Below, in pieces: positions 41,928-51,800 of a stretch of DNA of 64,000 nt. Numbering within the stretch: position 1 is the first letter of the stretch; each line of letters begins with the position of its first letter. The stretch is from JBGAPH01 sp046349955. Its GTDB lineage: Bacteria > Planctomycetota > Planctomycetia > Pirellulales > JBGAPH01. Position numbers and translations under genes: made by a program. Under the pieces are notes generated by a model that ran no database searches, was not told where the DNA came from, and saw only the letters and a program-made list of their open reading frames with translations. The stretch spans positions 1 to 64,000 of the forward strand of contig JAXMBI010000018.1 in NCBI GenBank assembly GCA_046349955.1. The letters are read 5' to 3'.

Positions 41928-43358
41928 TCACTGGGCGACGGGAATCGCCGGGAGGTTTTGGGCGTTCCACCGCGTCCAAGCCTGGGTGAGCCGTTCGACG
42001 ACAGCTGGTTGCTGCGCCGCAAGATCATGCTCCTCCGCGGGATCCGCCGCGAGGTCGAACAATTGGATGCTCTCGCCTCGCTCCGGGAGCGTGAGCTTCC
42101 AGTGCCCTTCGCGAATGGCCCAGGTTTGGTTCAGCCGCCAAAAAAGCGAGCCTCCTTCCAGGGCCGGCAGGAGATTCACGCCATCGAGTTGCTTGCTGGT
42201 CGGAGCGTCGACGCGGGCGGCGGCGAGCAGCGTAGGAAAGATGTCGAGGCTGATCACGGGAGTTTCGAAGTCCCTTCCCGCCGGCAGATGCCCTGGCCAC
42301 GTCACGAAAGAGGGGACACGGATACCCCCTTCCCAAAGCGAGAACTTTGTGCCGCTCAGTGGAGCGTTGTTGGCGGCGATGTCGTTGGGCGGGCCGCCAT
42401 TGTCGTTTGTGTAGTAGAAGATCGTATCCTGCTCGAGTCCCAGTTCGCGAACCTTGTCGGCGACTTTACCGACCGCGTCGTCGAATGCCGCCGTAGTGGC
42501 CGCATAGGCCTTGCGCTTGCCTTCGAGATTGGGAAATCTCGCCAGATACTCGGCCGGAGGCTGCAGCGGCGAATGGCTGGCGTTGAAGGCCAGGTAGAGG
42601 AAGAACGGTTGGTCTTTCCGGCGCTCGATGAAATCGACCGCCTCCCGTGCAAACGCCTTCGTCAGATACTCGGGTTCTTCGACCTCGGCGTCCCCTCGAA
42701 TGATGCGGCCCGGCGCGGCCCCGGCAGGCGGGTTGTTGCCGTTGGCGCCTAGCCGCTCCAAGGCGCCCGGCCGACGAGGCTGATTGGCGTTGTCCTCGGG
42801 CCTGCCGCGCCGAGTTCCCTCGAAGACCATCTTCGCGTCGTCCGCCACGGAGCCGGGCAAATAGCTGTGCATGGCGCCGTAGAAGCCAAAAAATTCGTCG
42901 AAGCCGCGCGCCGGCGGGAGGTACTCAGGTTTCTGTCCGAGGTGCCACTTGCCGATCGCACAAGTGGCATAGCCACCCGCCTTGAGCACATCGGCCAGAG
43001 TGGCCTCCTCGAGGTTCAGCCCTTGATCCGGACGAGGATTGCCATCGTAGCTGTGCTTTTGCTGATAGCGGCCCGAGATCAGCCCTGCGCGCGTGGGACC
43101 GCAGATGGGACCTGTAACGTACGCATTCGTGAAGCGAGTGCCGCGCCGCGCGAGGGCGTCGAGATGCGGGGTGCGGACGTCGGGACTGCCCTGAAAGCCC
43201 AGGTCGTTGTAGCCCAGATCATCGCTGATGATCAGCACGATGTTGGGCTTGCGCTCGACCTTGCCAGCGCTCGGCGACTCGGCTCGGGCTGCAGGGGCCA
43301 AAGCCAGCGCGAGCGACCACACCCAGGCGCTCGTTCGCACGAAGGCAAATGCTTTCAC
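41928..43358 (-). CDS. Sulfatase (formylglycine-dependent), GTG start
   Basis: The 476-residue enzyme has a signal peptide (1-26), metal-binding KPNIVLIISDDLGYNDLGF and Cys86 in CGPTRAGLISG, the formylglycine site. GKWHLGQKPEY and HSPLQPP match arylsulfatase A-type enzymes. The GTG at 43358 is used because it directly precedes the signal peptide; the frame stays open far upstream, but there it overlaps the DUF1501 gene in another frame. It is third in a run PSD1 cytochrome, DUF1501, sulfatase, and so probably acts on sulfated polysaccharide in the periplasm. Substrate unknown. Confidence 0.9.
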   Translation of the reverse strand: MKAFAFVRTSAWVWSLALALAPAARAESPSAGKVERKPNIVLIISDDLGYNDLGFQGSPDVRTPHLDALARRGTRFTNAYVTGPICGPTRAGLISGRYQQKHSYDGNPRPDQGLNLEEATLADVLKAGGYATCAIGKWHLGQKPEYLPPARGFDEFFGFYGAMHSYLPGSVADDAKMVFEGTRRGRPEDNANQPRRPGALERLGANGNNPPAGAAPGRIIRGDAEVEEPEYLTKAFAREAVDFIERRKDQPFFLYLAFNASHSPLQPPAEYLARFPNLEGKRKAYAATTAAFDDAVGKVADKVRELGLEQDTIFYYTNDNGGPPNDIAANNAPLSGTKFSLWEGGIRVPSFVTWPGHLPAGRDFETPVISLDIFPTLLAAARVDAPTSKQLDGVNLLPALEGGSLFWRLNQTWAIREGHWKLTLPERGESIQLFDLAADPAEEHDLAAQQPAVVERLTQAWTRWNAQNLPAIPVAQ

Positions 43359-43447
43359 GGGGAAACCAGTTGAACGAAGGCGATTGGAAAACAGCGGCCG
43401 CCGCGCGCTGCCCGCAGGCAAACACGCGCGGCGGCCACACCCACACG

Positions 43448-44839
43448 TCACGCGAAGATCTCGTGGACCACTTGGCCCGCCACGTCGGTGAGGCGGAATT
43501 CGCGGCCCGCGTATTCGTAGGTCAGTTGCTCGTGGTCCAAGCCCATGAGCGCCAGCAGCGTGGCATGCAGATCGTTCATGTGCATACGACCTTCGACGGC
43601 GCGCTGGCCATACTCGTCGGTCGCCCCATACGAGAAGCCCTTCTTCACGCCCGCGCCCGCCAACCACATCGGGTAACCGGTGATGTTGTGATCGCGGCCG
43701 TCCGGGCCTTGGGCGTTGGGCTGGCGGCCGAACTCGCTGCCAAACACGACCAGCGTCTCGTCGAGCAAGCCGCGCTGCTCGAGATCGGCCAACAGCGCCG
43801 CAGTGGGCTGATCGGTCATCTTCGTGTTGCGGAGCAGGCCGTTGTGCAGGTTCGTGTGATGGTCCCAGCCGGACTGGGTGACCTCGACGAACCGCACCCC
43901 CGCCTCGCTCAGCCGCCGGGCCATCAGGCATTGCCGGGCATAGCTTCCTTCGGGGCCCGGCTTCACGCCGTAGGCGTCGAGCACGCTCTGCGGCTCCTTG
44001 GAGATGTCGAGCAACTCGGGCACCTTGCCCTGCATCGTGAACGCAAGTTCGTACGACTGGATCAAGCCCTCGAGGGCGTCGGGCTTGTCGGCGGCCTTGG
44101 CGGCGTCGGCGTTCATCGCTTGGATCAGGTCGATCTGCTTGCGCTGCAGCCCGGTGGGGGCCTTCGCCTTCAGGTTCGGCAGGTAGCCGACGTCGCTGAT
44201 TCGCGTGCCTTGGTAGTGGGCCGGCAAGAAGGCGCTGCCGTAGTTGATCGCGCCGCCAAAATTCGGCGAGGGGTTGATCGTCACGTAACCGGGCAGGTCC
44301 TGGTTTTCCGTGCCGAGGCCATAGAGCAGCCAGGCCCCCATGGAGGGGCGGGCCAGCGAGGCGATCGCGGCGCCGGTGTGAAGCTGGATCACCGCCTGGG
44401 GGTGAGCGGGCGTGTCGGTGTGCAAGCCACGGATGAAGCACAACTTGTCGACGTGCTGGGCGACGTTCGGATAGAGCTCCGACACCCAGGCGCCGGACTG
44501 GCCATGTTGCGCGAACTTGAACTTCGAGGCGGTGAGCACGCCGCCGCCGGGCCCGGGCTTGCCGCCGTCGTCCTGCAGCTTCTGCTTGTACTCGAAGGTG
44601 TCCATCTGAGACATCGCGCCTTCCTGAAACAGGAAGATGATGCGCTTGGCCTTGGCCGGAAAGTGAGGGGACTTGGGGGCAAGGTGCCCCGGCTTGGCCT
44701 CATCGGCAGGCAGCCGACGCGTGTTCTTTCCCAGCATGCCGGCCAGCGCCAGGTAGCCGAAGCCGGCGCTCGCGCCCTTGAGCACCTGGCGGCGGGAGAG
44801 CGATTGGCCGATCGTCGGCAAGAATTCGGTTCCGAACAT
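43448..44839 (-). CDS. DUF1501 family protein
   Basis: The 463-residue product begins with a Tat-type signal (LSRRQVLKGASAGFGYLALAG) and has the family pattern KRIIFLFQEGAMSQMDTFEYK, FIRGLHTDTPAHPQAV, the SGWDHHTNLHNGL metal-like site and VVFGSEFGRQPNAQG. It follows the PSD1 cytochrome gene by 66 bases, the usual planctomycete pairing, which suggests a joint exported redox or hydrolytic complex whose reaction is still unknown. Confidence 0.9.
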   Translation of the reverse strand: MFGTEFLPTIGQSLSRRQVLKGASAGFGYLALAGMLGKNTRRLPADEAKPGHLAPKSPHFPAKAKRIIFLFQEGAMSQMDTFEYKQKLQDDGGKPGPGGGVLTASKFKFAQHGQSGAWVSELYPNVAQHVDKLCFIRGLHTDTPAHPQAVIQLHTGAAIASLARPSMGAWLLYGLGTENQDLPGYVTINPSPNFGGAINYGSAFLPAHYQGTRISDVGYLPNLKAKAPTGLQRKQIDLIQAMNADAAKAADKPDALEGLIQSYELAFTMQGKVPELLDISKEPQSVLDAYGVKPGPEGSYARQCLMARRLSEAGVRFVEVTQSGWDHHTNLHNGLLRNTKMTDQPTAALLADLEQRGLLDETLVVFGSEFGRQPNAQGPDGRDHNITGYPMWLAGAGVKKGFSYGATDEYGQRAVEGRMHMNDLHATLLALMGLDHEQLTYEYAGREFRLTDVAGQVVHEIFA

Positions 44840-44905
44840 CGATTTGATCCTTCAAGACTCAGGGGTATCTGGGGCGATGTTGCGCGCGGGAGGCGCAGCG
44901 GGGGG

Positions 44906-47800
44906 CTATTTCAGGTAGAGGAAGTCCGCCGAACCGAGCAAGGCCTGGTTCAGGCTGGTCCAGGCTGCCGTGCGGGCGTCGGGCAGCGCCACCACCTCCT
45001 CGACCACGGGTTCTTCGGGTTCGGGGTCATCGGGATTCACAGCGACAGCCGGCACGGGCTCCGGCTTTTTGGCGGCGCCGTTTGTTGCTCCGCCCGCGGC
45101 GGTGTTGCTCGTGGCACTCGCCGGCGGCGCGGGGGTCGCCATCGCAAGCTGCGGCGGCGCCGGCGGGGCGACCAAGAGGGAGTTTGGATTGTTGAACTCC
45201 TCCTGCGCGGCGACCTCGAAATCGGCGACGAAGGCCAACGCCCGCTCGATTTCGCTCCGCGTCGGCGTGCGGCCGACGGTCGTGCGATAGGCCCAATAGA
45301 CGCGTCCCGCGTCATCCAAATCGGAGCGGGCGAGCAACCGCTCGGCCAGGGCCAACGATTGCCGCCGCACGAACGGGTCGTTCAACAGGTAGAGCGCTTG
45401 CGGCGCGACCGTAGTCACGTCGCGCTGGCCCGTGACCAGCCCCTGCTCGGCGAAGTCAAAAACCTGCAACGACTCCGGCGCGAGCGTGCGGAGCAGCGGC
45501 AGATAGACGCTGCGGTGCGTGCTTTCGCGGGCCGTTTGCAGCAGGCTCTTGGCCTCGGGACCGTTGTTGCGCAGTTCGATGACCGGCAAATCCTTGGCGG
45601 GCGAGCCGGCGATCGGCTCCCGATTCAGCCTGCCGGTGATCGCCAGAGTCGCATCGCGGATTTCCTCGGCTTCGAGCCGCCGCGGCGTGTGCCGCCAAAC
45701 GAGTTGGTTCTGCGGATCGAAGGCCTGGCCGGCAGGAGTGGCCGCAGAACTAAGCTGATAGGCATGGCTGAGGACGATGGCCCGCACCAGCTTCTTGATC
45801 GACCAGCCGTCGCGCTTGAGCCGCTGGGCCAAGTGGTCGAGCAGTTCGGGATGCGAAGGGGTGTCTCCCGTGACGCCGAAGTTGTCGACCGTCGATACGA
45901 TGCCGCGGCCGAACAAGTGCGCCCACACGCGGTTGGCGATCACGCGCGGCGTGAGCGGGTTGTTGGCGTGCGTGAGCCACTGCGCCAGCTCGAGCCGGCC
46001 GCTTTGCGCCGGGTTGACCTGGGGCTGGTCGGCGAACGCGAGCACGCTCAGGAAGCCGCGGGGCACCGTGGGGCCGAGCTTCTCGGCTTCGCCGCGGACG
46101 CGAATCTCCGTGTCAGCGATAGCCTTGGAGTCGCGTACGCCGAAGGCCACCTTGCCGACGACCGCTGGATCGGTGAGCGCGAGCGCTTCGCGCCGCAGCC
46201 GATTGTACTTCTGGCGGGCGCCCATGATGACCTTAACGACCTCGGGGTCGGGTTTTGTACCCTCAGGAGTCTTGGCGTTGCGCTCCTTCACCAAGCGTTG
46301 CAGTTCTTCCTGGGCGGCCTTAGCCGCCGCCTGGGCTTCAGCGACGCGCTGTTCCGAGGCCGGATCGGCCGGCTTGTCAGAGGACAGCACCAAGAGCTTA
46401 TCCGTGTCGTAATAGTCGAGTCCGCCGCCTCCCATCTTGTTCTTCAGCCCATCGCACAGGTCGCTCGAGCGAAAGATGCCGGCCAAAGCGTAGTAGTCGG
46501 TGGCCGGGATGGGATCGAACTTGTGATCGTGGCAACGCGCGCAGCTCGCGGTGAGGCCCAGCACCGAGCGGCTCACCGTGTCGATCTGCTCATCCACGTT
46601 GTCCATGATGTAGCGGACCTTGAACCGCTGGTTGACGTCCTTCACGCCTAGGGCCAGGAAACCCGTGGCGATCAACAGTTGGTCGCGCTCCTGCGGATTT
46701 TTCGAAGGGAGCAAGTCGCCGGCGATCTGTTCGCGGATGAACTGATCGAACGGCTTGTCTTGGTTGAAGGCCGCGATCACCCAATCGCGGTAGCGCCAGG
46801 CGTGGGGCATCGGCAGATTGCGGGCAGAACCTGTCGACTCGCCGTAGCGAGCGACGTCGAGCCAATGCCGCCCCCAACGCTCGCCGAAGGCCGGCGTCGC
46901 CAGCAGCCGGTCGACGACATTCTCGAAGGCCTGCGGCGAGTCGTCGACCAGGAAGGCCTCGACCTCGGCGAGCGTCGGCGGCAAGCCCGTGACGTCAAAC
47001 GTCACTCGTCGCAGCAGCGTCACGCGTTCGGCGTCCGCCACCGGCTGCAAGCCCTTCTTCTCGAGTTCCGCCAGCAGGTAGCGGTCGATGTCGTCCCGCG
47101 GCCAAGTGGCGTTGCGAACCGCAGGGGGCTTGGTGTTCTTCAATGGCTGCCAAGACCAGTGCTCTTTGCGGAGCTCGTCGTACTCGGCGGTGTACTTGCC
47201 GAGGTCCGCCGGCACGACCACCTTCGTCCACGGCGCGCCTGCCTGAATCCAGGCCGTCAGGTCGGCGATCTCCTGGTCGGTAATCTTGTTCTTGGGGGGC
47301 ATCTTCAACTCGTCGTCGGTGTGCCGGACCGCCTTGATCACCAGGCTCTGCTCTGGCTTGCCGGGGACGATCGCTGGCCCGCTGTTGCCCCCCACGAGCA
47401 GCCCCTGCAAGTCGTCGACGCGCAGGCCCGCCTGCGAGTTGGTTTCGGCCGAGTGGCAGGAAAAGCAGTTCTGCACCAAGAGCGGGCGGACCTTCTTCTC
47501 GAAAAACACGAGCGCCTGCTCTTCATTCGCGAGCACCGGCACGACGACGGGCGCCGGGGCCTCGGCCGGCTCGGCTGGTTCCGCCGAGGTTGCCGCGGGT
47601 GCGGGCGCCGGAGCCGGAGCCGCCGCGGGTTCCCCAGGGGCAGGGGCTGCTGTCTTCTCAGCCGGCGGCGCGGTGGCGTTCTCGGGTGCGGGCGGAGGGG
47701 CGAGCGCCGCGGCCGGCGGGGCCGGGGGATCTGAAGCGAGCGTGGCCGCGGCGGAGCTCACCGCCAGCAGGGCAGCCAGCAAGGAACGCTTGGCGAGCAT
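44906..47800 (-). CDS. PSCyt1/PSCyt2/PSD1 planctomycete cytochrome protein
   Basis: A 964-residue exported protein. After a signal peptide (1-22) and an Ala/Pro/Glu-rich linker (25-90) comes PSCyt1 with heme motif CFSCH (112-116) and its MPPK methionine ligand; then PSCyt2 (DUF1549) with LLRRVTFDVTGLPPT, GERWGRHWLDVARYGES and a second heme motif CARCH; a coiled region (EAQAAAKAAQEELQRL); and PSD1 (DUF1553) with NRVWAHLFGRGIV, GDTPSHPELLD and AIVLSHAYQLSS. The C-terminus has a low-complexity insert of Ala/Pro. It heads the PSD1-DUF1501-sulfatase run and is likely a periplasmic multiheme-like oxidoreductase tied to polymer breakdown (role inferred). Confidence 0.93.
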   Translation of the reverse strand: MLAKRSLLAALLAVSSAAATLASDPPAPPAAALAPPPAPENATAPPAEKTAAPAPGEPAAAPAPAPAPAATSAEPAEPAEAPAPVVVPVLANEEQALVFFEKKVRPLLVQNCFSCHSAETNSQAGLRVDDLQGLLVGGNSGPAIVPGKPEQSLVIKAVRHTDDELKMPPKNKITDQEIADLTAWIQAGAPWTKVVVPADLGKYTAEYDELRKEHWSWQPLKNTKPPAVRNATWPRDDIDRYLLAELEKKGLQPVADAERVTLLRRVTFDVTGLPPTLAEVEAFLVDDSPQAFENVVDRLLATPAFGERWGRHWLDVARYGESTGSARNLPMPHAWRYRDWVIAAFNQDKPFDQFIREQIAGDLLPSKNPQERDQLLIATGFLALGVKDVNQRFKVRYIMDNVDEQIDTVSRSVLGLTASCARCHDHKFDPIPATDYYALAGIFRSSDLCDGLKNKMGGGGLDYYDTDKLLVLSSDKPADPASEQRVAEAQAAAKAAQEELQRLVKERNAKTPEGTKPDPEVVKVIMGARQKYNRLRREALALTDPAVVGKVAFGVRDSKAIADTEIRVRGEAEKLGPTVPRGFLSVLAFADQPQVNPAQSGRLELAQWLTHANNPLTPRVIANRVWAHLFGRGIVSTVDNFGVTGDTPSHPELLDHLAQRLKRDGWSIKKLVRAIVLSHAYQLSSAATPAGQAFDPQNQLVWRHTPRRLEAEEIRDATLAITGRLNREPIAGSPAKDLPVIELRNNGPEAKSLLQTARESTHRSVYLPLLRTLAPESLQVFDFAEQGLVTGQRDVTTVAPQALYLLNDPFVRRQSLALAERLLARSDLDDAGRVYWAYRTTVGRTPTRSEIERALAFVADFEVAAQEEFNNPNSLLVAPPAPPQLAMATPAPPASATSNTAAGGATNGAAKKPEPVPAVAVNPDDPEPEEPVVEEVVALPDARTAAWTSLNQALLGSADFLYLK

Positions 47801-47890
47801 GTCGGTCTTCCGTGAAAGAAGGTCTGAGTGGTCAGGGGGAATGCAGGCAGATCGCCGGCGGGAAACGACGGCCTGCGGAGCGGTGTTTGG

Positions 47891-48736
47891 TCAGTCTCGG
47901 TCGTGGATCGATTCGCGGCGAATGAAGTCGGCGATCGCCAGCAGCGTGGGATCGGCCGAGGTGAGTCCGGTGAACAGCGTGCCGTGGTTACGCCCAGTGG
48001 CCTTCACTACTTGCACAGGCACGCCCTGCGCCTCGAGGGCTGCGGCGAACTCGCGGGTGAGATCCTCGCGGCCGGGCGAGTCGTTGTCGGCGTATCCCAG
48101 AAAGAAGGCCGGCGCCCCGCGCCGCACCTGGTTGATCGGCGAGGCGCCCGCGCGGTTCTCCGCGTCGCCGAACACATCGGCGCGGTTCTCATCCAAGCGG
48201 TAGCCGCCGGAGAGGGCGACCACGCCGCGAATGTCGTCGAGCTTCAGCTTTTCATGGCCAAGATATTGGGAGTCGACGCCCAGCAGCGCGGCCAATTGAG
48301 CGCCCGCCGAATGTCCGCCCACGAACAGGGCGTTCGCCCGGCCGCCATGACGACCGACGTGTTCCCGTACTGCGGCGAAGGCCCGCGCGATGTCCTGAAT
48401 CTGCTCAGGATGCTTGACCTGCGGATGGAGCCGGTAGCCAACCGCGACCACGCCGATGCCGCGCTGGGCAAGCGTTTCACCGAGCCCCGCCACATCGCGC
48501 CGGTCGCCTTTGGAGTAGCCGCCGCCATGCACAAAGACGAGAGTCGGGTAGCCTTCGACGCCTTCCGGGAGGTACAGATCGAGCCGTTGCCGCTCGTCGT
48601 CGCCGTAGGGGACACCGAGGACCCTCTTGACGCCGTCCTGCTTGTCCGCGGACGCAGGCGGCTCCACGGCGGGTGCAACGACTGCCGCTCCGAGCGTGAT
48701 CCAAGTCGCGGTAAATCCGATGATCAGTCGATTCAT
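47891..48736 (-). CDS. Alpha/beta hydrolase, carboxylesterase type
   Basis: The 281-residue enzyme has a signal peptide (1-23) and hormone-sensitive-lipase-like features: oxyanion motif HGGG (70-73), nucleophile Ser143 in GHSAG, an acid in YADND and His in GRNHGTLF. It would hydrolyse short acyl esters, perhaps acetyl groups on polysaccharides, in the periplasm. GGGAGG lies before the ATG at 48736. It precedes the PSD1 gene by 90 bases on the same strand, so it may belong to that polysaccharide cluster. Confidence 0.87.
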   Translation of the reverse strand: MNRLIIGFTATWITLGAAVVAPAVEPPASADKQDGVKRVLGVPYGDDERQRLDLYLPEGVEGYPTLVFVHGGGYSKGDRRDVAGLGETLAQRGIGVVAVGYRLHPQVKHPEQIQDIARAFAAVREHVGRHGGRANALFVGGHSAGAQLAALLGVDSQYLGHEKLKLDDIRGVVALSGGYRLDENRADVFGDAENRAGASPINQVRRGAPAFFLGYADNDSPGREDLTREFAAALEAQGVPVQVVKATGRNHGTLFTGLTSADPTLLAIADFIRRESIHDRD

Positions 48737-48861
48737 CTCAGGCCTCCCTTGTTCGATGTCTGTTGTTGGACCACGTGTGGGTCGCACAGGCTGCGCGAGC
48801 GCCGCCGGCCGTGTTGGAGTGGCATGTCCGGCCGGCGGCGCTAATCGCGCGTTCCCCATGG

Positions 48862-51800
48862 CTATTGGTTTCCTTCGTGGCGACGCACTTGCTTTCGGCG
48901 CACCAGCACCAAACCGCCCGCGGCTGCCAAGGCGAGCAGCCAGGTAGAGGGTTCTGGCACGGCGGCGGCGCCGGGCGAGCCGAACTCCGCCGCGAAGGCG
49001 AAGAAGTCGGCCAGGTCCACCTTGCCGTCGAGCGTGTCGTCGCCCTGGGCGAACTTCGTGCCCGTGGAGAAGTTGTCCCGCAGGATCCCGAAGTCGCTCA
49101 GGTCGACTTTGCCGTCCGAGTTGAAGTCCCCCGGAGTGATGGTGAGGCCGAGGTGCGCGGCGATCCTGGTCGGCGACAAGGCGGCGTCGTACAGCACCAC
49201 ATCGTCGAGGACGCCATTGAAATAGTTTCCGTCGCCGGCGCTCGCCCCGGTTTGGAACAGCGTATCGCCGCGTTTGGCGCCGATGCCGATCGCTCCCGTA
49301 TGAGCAAACAGCCGGCCCGCGCCGGTCTCCGCGCCAAAGACGGTTCCGTCCAGGTAGCCCCGCAGCACTCCCGACTTACCCGTAGCGTCTCCCTGGTAGG
49401 TAATCGCCGCGTGATAGGCCTTACCGCTTTCGATCGGTGTGCTCACGAAGAGACTCGCCGTCGGATCTCCGGCCGCGGTGAGCCACGGAGTGGAGAGTCC
49501 GCCGTCGTCGTTGGCGTTGTTCCAACCACCGGCGTACAACTGACCGCCTTGGATGTACAGGTTCAATCCGCGGCCCGTTCCGCCCTCTTCATAGAGGACT
49601 TGCGGCGTGGCCGTGCTCGCGTCCGTGGCTTGGAACCACAGTTCGATCGTTCGGCCCAGGTAGGGGCCGGCGGTGTTGACTAGCGGGCTGTTGACGATGG
49701 CAATCGCGCCGTTGACGCCGCCAAACGCGGCCGCCTGGTTGCTGTCACCGGGCACGAGCCCTTTCGTCTCGAGGGTGATCCCTCCCGTATACGTGGCCTC
49801 GAGCTCGGCCACCGACGACGCGTCGCCGACGCTCGTGGCCCCCTTGCTGTCGTCGAACCGGAAGAACGCGAACGGTCCGTCCGACTGCACCTGATCCAAC
49901 CAACCGGCGCGGGCACTGCCGACCAGGGTGGTCGCGGCGACTGCCAGCAGGCTCAGCGCCCGTACCACGCGGCGGCGGAACCGTACGGCGCCGCCGGCCA
50001 GACCGAGCAGCAGCAAAGTTGCCGTGCTCGGCTCTGGCACGGCGGCGACGCCCGACTTGCCAAAGTTGCTCTTCAAGATGCCAAAGTCGGTCAGGTCCAC
50101 TTTCGCGTCTCCGTTGAAGTCACCCTGACCCAGGGTCGTGCCGGAGCCAAAGTTCGACTTGAGGATGCCGAAATCGGTGAGATCCACCTTGCCGTCGGCA
50201 TTCGCGTCGCCGGGCAGGCTGGGGTTGCCGAGGTCGAAGGGCGAGAACAAGACCGTACCCTCGAGCACGTTGCCGGCGGTCGTGGAGTAGACGAACTTCA
50301 GGTCATGCGTGGCGCCCGGCGTGTAGATCTGGCCGAGTTCCACGTGCTTCCCTTGGCTATAGGCGAACGAGTTCTGCAAGTTCAACTCAGCCAAGGCGTC
50401 GCTGCGGCCGGGGACCTCGGTCCAACCCGTACCCGCCTTGCCGGTGTCGGCGAAGCTGGTCCAGCCGGTCGGGTTCAGGCTGCCGCCGGTCGAGAGGATC
50501 GAGTAGCCCGTGATGTCGGCCGGACCAAAGAAAGGCGAGAGGTTGCTGATCACGCCGGCGCCGGTCAGCGGGTCGATGTTCAAGGTCAGGTCGTTGGGCG
50601 CCCCCTCGTATTTCACGAGCCCGTGATGCACCACGCCGTCGGACCCGCCATACGTGAACGCCACGTCCTCGTTCTTGGGCGCGATGTTGCCTGCCGCGTA
50701 GATGGAACCCAGCGGCAGGGAGTTCCCCACGGCCAACTGCGAAGAACCAGCCAGATTCAACTCGGCCAAGCTCTTGGCGTTCGGATTGGCCTCGACCCAT
50801 TGCGGATTGCTGGCCGCGAAGCCGGAGAAGGCGTCGGGCTTGAGCAGGCCGCTGGGCGAGGTGATCTGGTATCCCTTGAAATCGATCGCGTCGCCGATCA
50901 CGTTCTTGATCGACGCCGCGCCGGTGGCGCGGTTGATCGTCAGAACCGGCAGGTTGTCGACCTCCAGCTTCGCCGTGTTGCCGGCGATCGAGGTTCGCAA
51001 CTCGAGGCCATAGGCCAACGCGTTGGTGTCGAGCGGAGAGATCGACTGGAAAGCGCCCGAGAAGCTATCGGCTTGGATGATGTTCCAGGACTTGCCGGCC
51101 ACCGCGTCGGCCGCCGGAAGGTCGACAACCAACTTGCCGCCCAGGCTGGCGTTGCCCGCCGAGGTGAGCAGCGAAGCCTGAGCGCCCGAAGTCGCCACCT
51201 GCAAGGCGCCGCTCAAGCCCAAGTTGTCGGTCGTCTGCACTTTGGCGGTCGGACTTAGATTCAACTTGCCGGAGTTCGACAGACTGCCGCCGATGTTCAA
51301 CTGACCGTTGCCCAACAGTCGGATCTCACCGGCCGCCGCAGTGATTCCCGCGCCGTCCACGCCCAGCGTCTTGCCGGCGCCGATCTGAACGAGTCCGCTA
51401 TTGACCCGCAACTCGAGAACGTCGGGAACTTTCGTATCCACGATCGCCGTGCCGCCGTTGCCGATGATGGCCACGTCGTCGTTGTCGGTCGTGGGCACGC
51501 CCAGGTCCCAATTGGCGCCGTCGCTCCAGTTGCCCGAAGGCGTGGTGACCCAGGTGACATTATCCGCCTTGGTCACGCCGGCCACGGCAGTCCAGGCCAC
51601 GGCCAGCGCCGCGGGCAACAACCGCCATCCCGCTCGCCGGACGCGCACCGCCAGCAGACCCACCGCACCCAAGGCAAGCAACGCCAGGCCGGTCGGCTCT
51701 GGCACGGCCGCGGCTCCGGCAGGTTGGCCAAACACATTGCGGAAACCGACGAAGTCGGTCAAGTCGACTTGCCCGTCCAGGTTATTGTCGCCTTGGGCAA

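Noticed and set aside
43359..44441. N-terminal extension of the second sulfatase to 837 residues
   Set aside because: The extension overlaps the DUF1501 gene in another frame and lacks protein-like character; a signal peptide begins right at the GTG at 43358.
43349..46651. A very long open frame on the plus strand (about 1100 residues) opposite the DUF1501 and PSD1 genes
   Set aside because: It mirrors the codon pattern of two well-recognised minus-strand genes; high GC makes stop codons rare on the opposite strand. Composition is Arg/Gly/His-rich without domain motifs.
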